Source: Lingula anatina | Taxonomy: Eukaryota > Brachiopoda > Lingulata > Lingulida > Lingulidae | DNA length: 28,287 bases | Assembly: GCF_001039355.2 (NCBI RefSeq) | Contig: NW_019775542.1 | Coordinates: 99,454 to 127,740 of the forward strand | Reading direction: 5' to 3' | Part shown: piece by piece, positions 11,701-18,067 of the stretch | Layout of the letters: every line of letters starts with the position of its first letter | Numbering within the stretch: the first letter of the stretch is position 1 | Made by a program: the position numbers and the translations under genes | The notes under the pieces: model-generated | Told to the model about the DNA's origin: nothing | What the model saw: only the letters and a program-made list of their open reading frames with translations | Database searches by the model: none

Positions 11701-14700
11701 AGACCCCGCCATGATCGTCATCCCGCCGACGGACAAATACGCCAACGACTTCCATTTCTCTCTTCCCCAGGCAGCCGCCGGTCAATACACCAATTATTTT
11801 ATGATAGTCATCGAAGACGCGTTCAAAGACCGCCTGACCATCGATGGTCAATTTGTTTCTCAGAGAGGCATCACTTGGAGTCCAGTTCCCGGTACAAACA
11901 AAGTTGGTGGCCATATCATCATCTCGGGAGATGGGTCTCACGTTCTGCACCATCCTGACTCAAATGTTCGACTGATGGGTATACTCTACGGAGCCGGAGA
12001 CCGGGAGAGCTATGCTATGCCTATTGGTCAACTCTACAATAAGGTAAAGCCATTTTCCTTAATCTTTCTTTACCGTTATCGACATCTCTATGAGGCGGTG
12101 AATGCTTTCAATAAAAAGGTTGTTGTCAACAATTTAGTGGTCCTTGCATTGTAATTGAACATATACATATAGAGAGAGATTAATGGAGTGTCTCTTCATT
12201 TTAGGGCTGCGAGTTTGACATCATAGCAGGACCTGCAGGAGACACCGGTGAGAGAGGGGCACCTGGGCCCGCTGGAGCCACAGGGTTACCGGGACCGTCG
12301 TATCAAGGTATTCTTCGTGAAATATTTGTATTAAGTTGAAAAGAAATTTGAAAATCCACCCTCGAAAAGAATAAGTTGATTGAACGAAATTTCCCTTGAA
12401 TTTTCAGAGTCCACTTGTAGACTGACGTGAAAGAAAAATAAATTTCTAATAGGTGTTATATGCAAATGTTATCTTTCCATAAATTTTTGCTTTCTGTTAC
12501 TTTACAGCATGTTTCAGTTTGTTTCGTAGATGGTCAATACTCATCTGTTTTTCAAGCAAAAACCTACGTATTAATCGATTAAAATCATTAGTCTCGAGAA
12601 AATTGTTATTATATCTGATGAAAACTTAATCCAAGTCCAATGTTGTTTTAGACGAAGATGAATGCTCAGTCAGCAATGGAGGCTGCAGTCAACGCTGTAT
12701 TAATACAGTCGGTGCCTACTACTGTACCTGTAACGAAGGATTTGAATTGATACCGGATACAAAGCCCTGCACAGGTGTGGAACAATTCTATAAAAGGATT
12801 CCTTGACATTTAAATTAATGAGTATTCTTATGAAAGCTTAACGTGAAATTAAACCCCACGTAATTTGGTGTAGGATTATTTTACTGAAACCATTCAGAAA
12901 TTATACAGAAAATATAACAAATTTGACCTTTTCTGTAGTGCTTCCTCTTAAAATGATACAATGACATTATTACCATATATAGCGATAGTGATAGGCACTT
13001 TCGAAATGTTAAGAAAATGCAAAAATGTCTTATAATTGGTACATTGAGTTTCGACCTTATGAAAAATTGATTTTATTGCGTTGATAAGGATTCAATAGTT
13101 CAGCCTCTGCACTAGTGATGTTCATATACTTATTTTGACTTATTTATTTACAAAAACCAAATATGCTTGTTATTCCAGATGTATTTCAGTGTGTCGACCA
13201 AATAGATGGAATTTCAATGTGTGTCTGTAAGAATGACACACATATCCGACCCACCAATGGGAAACAATGCACAGGTTTGAAAATTTTTTTCAATTTTCCT
13301 TGTTAAACTAGCGTCATACACTTTTTACCCCACAGCTTTTTATGAGATGCTTTAAGATTTTGATTGACGGATCACGTAGCTCAATAATAACATACAAGCT
13401 AAGTATTGATAGAGGCGATTTTTATTTATTTTGCTATAGCTTGGTCTTAGCATTACCGATGCTTTTTTCAATCAGGCTTTGCTATTAAAAATTGCTGTGT
13501 TATTAGGTCCTGATCATTGTACAATAAGAATACATTATCTGATATATTTTATTTCTATTGCTATAATTTTTCCCCGACAGATATCGACGAGTGCGCCGTT
13601 AACAATGGCGGATGTCATCACACGTGTTCTAATACAGAGGGCAGTTTTGAGTGCGGTTGCTACGCTGGTTACACCCTGTCTAACGACACCACTGAATGTC
13701 TTGGTAAGTATTAATATTTGCTGAATCAGTCAATTCAACCAAACCTATCTTAAGATCAGAAGAGTTCCTTTTGGAACATTTAGAAGTTATAAGGTATAGA
13801 AATGTCCATATGAAGTTGAATTGTCTTTTTTAATGTGTCTTTGTTGTGTCTTTAGATATGTTCAATTGTTTTTTTTTTCTGGAGTTGATTATTGTGTTGA
13901 TATTCTTCCAGATATTGATGAATGTCTTGTGGAAACCTGTACCACGTGCATCAACATCCCAGGTAGCTTTTTGTGTTTAGACATAGCAGGTCAGGCCGGA
14001 CAACAAGCGCCTCTAGGTTAGTTATACTTTGCCATTATCGACATTGTTCAAAGGTGAATGGAGATCTCACTGCAAATAAACCATTAACAGCAATGCCTTA
14101 ATTAGCAGCTAAACTTACTTTTCTTCAGTTGATGACTGTTTAATGAAATGTAAATCCAATATCCGAGTCCTGGACAAGAAGAAGGGAAAAGGGACAAAAT
14201 TTTATCTATAAGAAAACTAAATTATTCATTACGGGGGAGGGGGGCCAAGGGGGGCTTAGCTTCATTATTTTTTAACCATGAGAGTCGTAAGCGCAGGGGG
14301 TAAGGGCTAAGGAGAAACACACCCTTGGTTGATTATTTTTCCAATGGTTAGCGCCCCTACTTAAAATTTGCTTCCTATTCGGCTGCTTTTGGAGTGCTGG
14401 ACTGAATTCAGTAGCTGATGATTGAAGTTTTAACTGATGATTGAAGTTAAAGCTGCCTACAGTTAACTCCATATGACAGTCGATATATGTTATCAATAAT
14501 AGTCCAGCTATGATAATCATACAAAGTGCATTAAAGAGCATCGAAATGACAAAATGATCAATTAACAACAAAATTGAATATTTTCTTTACAAATTTCCAG
14601 TACAAGAATTCAATACGGAAGTTGACGGCGGTAAAGAAGTCGAGTTTAAACGAGTTCTCGAAGAAGTGAGGAGCGAGCTGCATGACGTCCGTGGACAGAT

Positions 14701-15043
14701 AGCGGAGGCGCGGGAGGTCGGCCGTAGAAACAAAAATACCACCATGGCTCTCCTGGGCTGGAACGTTGGCGTTTCTCTGATTGTTGTCCTTCTTGGTGCC
14801 GCTGGGTTCGGTGTCTGGCGCTGGTACACTTGTCAGTACAAGAGCGGCGCCTCCTCCAGCCAGTCCACCCATAGTAAAGCTAGGAACTGGCTCTTCAAGG
14901 CGGCCCAAGACACGTCCGACGCGCAGAGTGCGAATTCTGTGCCTTCCCCAGAAATGATGGACTCCGAGGTTTCCTACATGGAAGCGGGAAATGCAGAATA
15001 TATACAACCTGCGCAAAGTTTTCAAAATCTGTCTACATTTTAA
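2722..15043 (+). CDS. IgGFc-binding/collagen/EGF single-pass receptor (14 coding exons)
   Basis: Large modular cell-surface protein. Join: 2722-2770, 3949-5240, 5467-5830, 6140-6258, 6587-6649, 7018-8097, 8425-10450, 10742-12043, 12205-12307, 12652-12774, 13179-13274, 13581-13703, 13912-14016, 14601-15043. Every junction is GT-AG and the reading frame carries through, except for one extra base in exon 8. Discounting it gives about 2,428 residues. Order: signal peptide (1-20), IgGFc-binding-like module 1 (about 21-447), Thr-rich stalk (448-568), module 2 (569-989), collagen-like rod (about 1005-1659), module 3 (1665-2098), short collagen tract (2107-2129), EGF-like units (2133-2281), charged stalk, transmembrane helix (2331-2354), cytoplasmic tail (to 2428). 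The modules share KEYF..F.EN, ALGTEY, SRDHL and YGAGDRESY motifs, as in IgGFc-binding-protein N-terminal domains. Binding to a mucosal, microbial or self ligand is inference; no ligand can be read from sequence. I do not know a named orthologue. Confidence 0.85.
2771..3948 (+). other. receptor intron 1 (1.18 kb)
   Basis: GT-AG intron between the signal-peptide exon and module 1, the longest in this gene. It contains a strongly pyrimidine-rich plus-strand tract (about 3540-3700, with CCACCCAG-like runs) and otherwise AT-rich sequence. I see no exon or RNA gene in it. An alternative signal exon cannot be excluded. Confidence 0.7.
3949..5240 (+). CDS. receptor exon 2: IgGFc-binding-like module 1
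   Basis: A single 1,292-base exon encodes the whole first module (residues 17-447). Landmarks in order are [14 protein letters not shown], several NxT/S sequons (NET, NQT), [61 protein letters not shown] and [13 protein letters not shown]. The same landmarks return in modules 2 and 3, so this is one of three homologous repeats. It is the most divergent: it has [16 protein letters not shown] where the others have [15 protein letters not shown]. In the wider family these modules form beta-rich extracellular domains of mucus-associated and surface proteins. The exon ends in phase 0 at SDQ. Confidence 0.85.
5255..5310 (+). repeat. (ATT)n / (GTT)n microsatellite in intron 2
   Basis: A short imperfect ATT/GTT trinucleotide tract directly follows the exon 2 donor, inside the 226-base intron 5241-5466. 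Confidence 0.8.
5467..5830 (+). CDS. receptor exon 3: mucin-like Thr/Ser/Pro stalk
   Basis: The exon encodes 121 residues and is overwhelmingly Thr with Ser, Ala, Pro and Glu, built from loosely repeated TTTET, TTEA and TTTSP units. It ends with [14 protein letters not shown] and [10 protein letters not shown]. Such sequence is typical of O-glycosylated, extended mucin spacers, and here it separates modules 1 and 2. Most Thr codons are ACA or ACG and the DNA is an imperfect ACA-rich repeat, so allele length may vary. The opening DCPAS contributes one Cys. It ends in phase 1. Confidence 0.85.
6140..6258 (+). CDS. receptor exon 4: start of IgGFc-binding-like module 2
   Basis: The exon begins with [19 protein letters not shown], matching the opening strand of modules 1 and 3 (KEYF..F.EN and EVPT), and ends at GFGGAGP. 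It runs from a phase 1 acceptor to a phase 0 donor. Modules 1 and 3 have no splice junction at the equivalent place. Confidence 0.8.
6587..6649 (+). CDS. receptor exon 5: 63-base exon in module 2
   Basis: This small exon encodes 21 residues ending in NGTVHQGE, with two N-glycosylation sequons (NAT, NGT). It matches VVQQGE in module 3, which confirms its position and frame. Both flanking introns (328 and 368 bases) are phase 0, so skipping it would keep the frame and delete 21 residues. Confidence 0.75.
7018..8097 (+). CDS. receptor exon 6: body of IgGFc-binding-like module 2
   Basis: The exon encodes 360 residues in phase 0 on both sides. It contains [19 protein letters not shown] and [69 protein letters not shown] and [14 protein letters not shown]. 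It is closer to module 3 than to module 1, which implies two successive module duplications. An open frame continues past the donor at 8098, but the GTAAGT donor, and the collagen exon that follows in frame, favour the splice. Confidence 0.85.
8425..10450 (+). CDS. receptor exon 7: 217-triplet collagen-like rod
   Basis: A single 2,026-base exon encodes [10 protein letters not shown], then an unbroken run of Gly-X-Y triplets from 8470 to about 10434. By my count there are 217 triplets, with one four-residue interruption (VNVA, within [10 protein letters not shown] near 9501-9530). The triple helix would be roughly 60 nm long and would force trimerisation. Thr fills about half the Y positions in the first 83 triplets after 8755 (40 of 83 counted), while Pro in Y is about one in ten. 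The second half is richer in GEKGDT and GPKGDT, which stabilise helices by Lys-Asp/Glu pairing. Eight N-G-T/S sequons occur. A single uninterrupted exon differs from the 45/54-base exons of fibrillar collagens. It exits in phase 1 at GYYEP. Confidence 0.9.
10742..12043 (+). CDS. receptor exon 8: IgGFc-binding-like module 3, with a one-base frame break
   Basis: The exon starts [26 protein letters not shown] and later gives [54 protein letters not shown] and [14 protein letters not shown]. The first part is read in the frame set by exon 7. From about [13 protein letters not shown] onward, homology to module 2 lies one base further along. The exon therefore has one base too many (1,302, where splice phases require 3n). 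The T6 run at 10891-10896 is the most economical site, since a T5 run would join VRDFF to [13 protein letters not shown]. As written, the frame would stop at 11017-11019. An assembly homopolymer error and a real allele are both possible. Confidence 0.8.
12205..12307 (+). CDS. receptor exon 9: short second collagen-like tract
   Basis: The exon encodes GCEFDIIA followed by about eight Gly-X-Y triplets ([10 protein letters not shown] to GLPGP) and SYQ, exiting in phase 1. It resembles the start of the long rod in layout: a Cys-containing lead, then triplets, after an IgGFc-like module. That suggests the module-plus-collagen pair was duplicated as a block. Pro in Y is more frequent here than in the long rod. 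Confidence 0.85.
12652..12774 (+). CDS. receptor exon 10: calcium-binding EGF-like domain
   Basis: A symmetric phase 1-1 exon encodes [20 protein letters not shown] followed by GAYYCTC and a C-terminal Cys. All six EGF cysteines are present, with the D-x-D-E-C opening of calcium-binding EGF domains. Phase 1-1 exons of 123 bases are the usual EGF cassette. Confidence 0.9.
13179..13274 (+). CDS. receptor exon 11: degenerate EGF-like unit
   Basis: A symmetric phase 1-1 exon of 96 bases encodes [17 protein letters not shown] followed by NDT and a terminal Cys. Only four cysteines remain and the N-terminal disulphide pair of an EGF is missing. It sits in the cassette series between two intact EGF exons, so it is probably a decayed or truncated EGF. 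Confidence 0.75.
13581..13703 (+). CDS. receptor exon 12: calcium-binding EGF-like domain
   Basis: A phase 1-1 exon of 123 bases encodes [20 protein letters not shown] followed by [11 protein letters not shown] and a final Cys: six cysteines in EGF spacing with the calcium-binding DIDEC motif. Its length matches exon 10. Confidence 0.9.
13912..14016 (+). CDS. receptor exon 13: truncated EGF-like unit
   Basis: A phase 1-1 exon encodes [20 protein letters not shown] followed by LC and a non-EGF tail ending QQAPL. It has the calcium-binding opening but four cysteines only, so the last EGF disulphide is missing. The donor is GTTAGT, weaker than others in the gene but consistent in phase. Confidence 0.75.
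14017..14600 (+). other. receptor intron 13 with a short tandem repeat
   Basis: GT-AG intron of 584 bases. It contains a G-rich tract near 14234-14260 and a two-copy 19-base repeat (CTGATGATTGAAGTT plus four bases) at 14415-14452. I see no exon in it. Confidence 0.7.
14601..15043 (+). CDS. receptor exon 14: stalk, transmembrane helix and cytoplasmic tail
   Basis: The last coding exon encodes a charged, helix-prone stalk ([20 protein letters not shown] to EARE) that could be a short coiled coil. A hydrophobic segment from about [20 protein letters not shown] to VW follows (residues 2331-2354), then a 74-residue tail beginning RWYTCQYK. A Cys just inside the membrane could be palmitoylated. 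The tail holds SYMEAG and EYIQPAQSF, tyrosines eight residues apart (2407 and 2415). YIQP fits the YxxP type recognised by some SH2 adaptors, though the pair does not fit an ITAM. The stop TAA is at 15041-15043. A type I orientation follows from the signal peptide. Confidence 0.85.
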
Positions 15044-15243
15044 TCCCCTGTCCTTAATGAGGGCGTTTCTTGATGTGCGTCTGTGTTTATTCGACTAAAA
15101 GTCGTTATTTAAAATGTCTTAAAACCAAAGAATGTATTATAGTTACAAAGCAGTATTTGTAGTCCTTTGTATTGTTGAAATGACAGAAAATTAGAATGGT
15201 TTTGTCAAGAACTATAATTGTAATATTTTTATTTATATTTTAG

Positions 15244-15249
15244 AATAAA
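15244..15249 (+). promoter_or_regulatory. polyadenylation signal of the receptor gene
   Basis: AATAAA lies about 200 bases after the receptor stop codon in AT-rich 3' untranslated sequence. It is the first canonical signal downstream. Confidence 0.65.
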
Positions 15250-15252
15250 ATA

Positions 15253-16358
15253 TTTTTAAAATAACCAATGCATTGTTGTAGCATTTCATTTCGAACTGAA
15301 GTTAATCGAGTGAATTTTAGTTAGGTCCTGAATGAATTTTGGATCTTATCAAAAATTCAATTTTATCTTTACTGCAATTACTGTGTAAAACTGTTTACGG
15401 TGGATTCAAAGTTGGGTGTGGGCTTTAGGTAAAAGTACCCTCGGCTACTGTTTTATATTAGAATTGCGACATAGGACCACGTAGGATATGCAGTTGAACA
15501 GTGCAAATGTTCTCCGATTTTGGATGGAGATACACGATTTTCCCTCGTCGAACACTTTCGTATTATGTCTAACTCTGTTTCTAGATCTTTCTAGATTCAT
15601 AGAATTTATGGCCGATTTAAAAATACTGTGACAGAAACGAACTCATTTTCAATGTGTATGGCCCTGAGTAACAACATTGCTAGCTGTGTTTATTGTTATC
15701 GAGAAGCTGTCTGAAAATAATTTTTTCTACAATGATAGCCCCCGCCCTCCCTGCACCTTTGACCGACGTGGATAATAAAAAGAGAAATTCGGCATAGTCA
15801 AAGGAAAATTTATGGCAACAACAATATCTAAAGCTCATATTTGTGCACATGTGCATTTCGCACATGCTCAATTATCCCAAAGAGGGGTATTATTTGTTGC
15901 CAAGGGTGCGTCACTGTCTGACCCCATACTACTTGAGCGCTTGATTTATTATGTTAGCGCGCACAAACCGATTAAGCAAGAAGTCATCTTCAGCCTTCAA
16001 CTTCAGTGTTCAGTTCAGCAAATGTCATCGGTTTTTACTTTGATGGGAATTTTTCAGCAATTCATCGATCTGTTGAAGCGTTACAGCACGTTCACAACAT
16101 TTTACAACGCTGAAACATTGGGGCAACCCCCCTCCACCGACACCTACGCATATGTCTAGCCTGTCGTCAATAAATCTTGTTATATCCAGATATTCGGTGT
16201 CCATAAGTTTGATATTTGATTACTGTAAATCGTGGAAACAGTGAGTCGCGGACTTCACTTGCAATTGTAGTATTACTGCAATCCCGTAGGGCTAGAGCGT
16301 GCCACAGATTAATATTTCATTACATGTTCACAGTTCCTGTCTTTGGTTAAATCATGCG
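15253..16358. other. intergenic region between receptor and satellite
   Basis: No homology, splice-bounded exon or RNA gene is apparent. An open frame at 15812-16159 (115 codons) encodes nothing I recognise and lacks gene-like context. Confidence 0.6.
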
Positions 16359-16818
16359 AGTACAGTACAGAACGATACAATACACCACAGCACAGCACAG
16401 CACATACTCAGTACAGCACACTGACAGTACAGTACAGTACAGTTCAGTACAGTACATTGCAGTACAGAACAGCACAGTAGGTAGTACAGTACAGTAGGTA
16501 GTTCATTGCAGTACAGTACAGTACAGTACAGTTCAGTACAGTAGGTAGTTCAGTACAGTACTGCACAGTACAGTACAGTACAGTACAGTACATTGCAGAA
16601 CAGAACAGTACAGTAGGTAGTTCAGTACAGTACTGCACAGTACAGCACAGTACAGTACATTGCAGAACAGAACAGTACAGTACAGTACAGTACAGTACAT
16701 TGCAGTACAGAACAGTACAGTACAGTACAGTACAGTACAGTAGGTAGTTCAGTACAGTACAGTACAGCACAGTACAGTACAGTACAGTATGCAGTGCAGT
16801 ACAGTACTGCACTGTACA
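16359..16818. repeat. ACAGT pentanucleotide satellite with higher-order structure
   Basis: About 460 bases consist almost entirely of the five-base unit CAGTA with scattered variants (CATTG, CAGAA, CAGCA). The string GTAGGTAG recurs at 16477, 16494, 16541, 16613 and 16740. The first 70 or so bases after 16541 and after 16613 are nearly the same, so longer blocks have also been duplicated. Toward the right end the units invert (CAGTACTGCACTGTACAG). Because 5 and 3 share no factor, every frame repeats with a 15-base peptide period, which explains the long spurious open frames here. Confidence 0.95.
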
Positions 16819-17031
16819 GAAAATTGCACATAGTTAGCCAGAGACATGTCTGTGAATTTGTAATGAAAAATTTGTGGCCCTGGTAGAAGTTACTGGAGGA
16901 TCAGCATGGTGACTTCACATCAGTTGAATTACGTCAGAAAGAACGTGAAACAAAACTCAAACGGTACTTGCATCTGAGATAGGTGCGCATGCGAAACTGA
17001 CTGCTCTAACCTGATGGGGCCAGTAACTTAG

Positions 17032-17205
17032 CCAATAATTTTGTGGGTGTGCCTACCTTTACCTTGACCCTTTTCTGTGACATGTGCTCGGTTGCTTACG
17101 TCTACTGTCTTGATTGGCCAAGCACGCAAATACCGGTCAAAACTGTTCACCCCTGTGGTCAGTCGTACTAGTATAAGAGGCAGCCGATCTTTGGGGAGCT
17201 TTGAA
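17032..17205 (+). promoter_or_regulatory. probable promoter of the cyclin gene
   Basis: A CCAAT box at 17032-17036 and an inverted one (ATTGG) at 17113-17117 are followed by TATAAG at 17172-17177 and by TTTGAA at 17200-17205. TTTGAA matches the cell-cycle homology region (CHR) element. Paired NF-Y sites with a CHR are a recurrent arrangement in promoters of G2/M genes such as B cyclins in animals. The gene identity makes this reading plausible, but the motifs are short. Confidence 0.45.
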
Positions 17206-17247
17206 GAGCGATAGAAGAAAATTGAAAAGAAGGCAGTGGAACTACAG
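17206..17247 (+). other. probable 5' noncoding exon of the cyclin gene (end)
   Basis: A consensus splice donor (CTACAG then GTAAGA) ends at 17247. The next good acceptor, at 17942-17943, precedes the cyclin start codon by 22 bases. The transcription start is not determined; I place the exon after the TATA-like motif. Confidence 0.4.
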
Positions 17248-17965
17248 GTAAGATTGTCGCTAGCATATCTCGGTGTCTTTGTCTTTAGAGATAATTTATC
17301 TTTGGAGCTGACTGCATCTAACAATTAGTCAATGCCGCTCTAATCTAAAAAGACATATATATAAGATATGTTTATGTACGACTTTAGACTTATAAAAGGA
17401 CGTCACACTCTGCCATTAGCGAAGAAAAAATTCGCACGTGCGCACGTAACGCATGACTGCTAGATCCACCACGTTTGGGTCTCTTTTTCTCGACAACCAC
17501 TAGGACAGAAGTTGAAAAACGACACTCGTCAACATATCTTCGCACTCGTGGACATCACATAGGCCGCATATATACATACACCTCGATGACTCGTGTTGTA
17601 TTTTATACCACAGTGGATCTAATTGTGCTCAGAAGATCCGGGCGTGGTATTTCTCGGAAACGTGCATGCCACGCATGTTTGCGCGTTACACCACACCTTG
17701 GTTTCTTTGTTCACGACATTCGCCGTAGCAGAGGACGGTTTGTGTCACTTGGTTTTTGATTGAGTTTTGACAGTGTCTTTTGACCTGATTTCGGAATTTA
17801 AATTCTGAACACCTCTGACGTCCATATCTAAAGTGCACATTAAAAAAATTCAGGACTCAATATTTGCGACACAAGATTCAACAGGTCATATTGATCTCGA
17901 CACATATAGTCAAAATTATAGAAACAATTTTCTTACTTTTCAGATTTGTAAAGGGATTCTAAACA

Positions 17966-18067
17966 ATGGCGTCAACAGCAGCAATTGTTCAGACCAGCAA
18001 TATAAACAACGTGTCAAAAATGAAACGAAATGTCAAGAATTTTATGGGAAAACGCATGAGAGGCAAG
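17966..18067 (+). CDS. cyclin coding exon 1
   Basis: Residues 1-34, from MASTAAIVQTS to KRMRGK, low complexity then basic; ends in phase 0 with donor GTAGAG. The exon begins at 17944, leaving 22 untranslated bases. No canonical destruction box is present in it. Confidence 0.75.

Noticed and set aside
15812-16159. 115-codon plus-strand open frame between the receptor and the satellite
   Set aside because: No homology that I recognise and no supporting exon signals.
16444-16831. Minus-strand frames reading as VLYCT repeats
   Set aside because: A pentamer array reads the same five residues in all frames when no stop codon arises in the unit. It is a satellite artefact.
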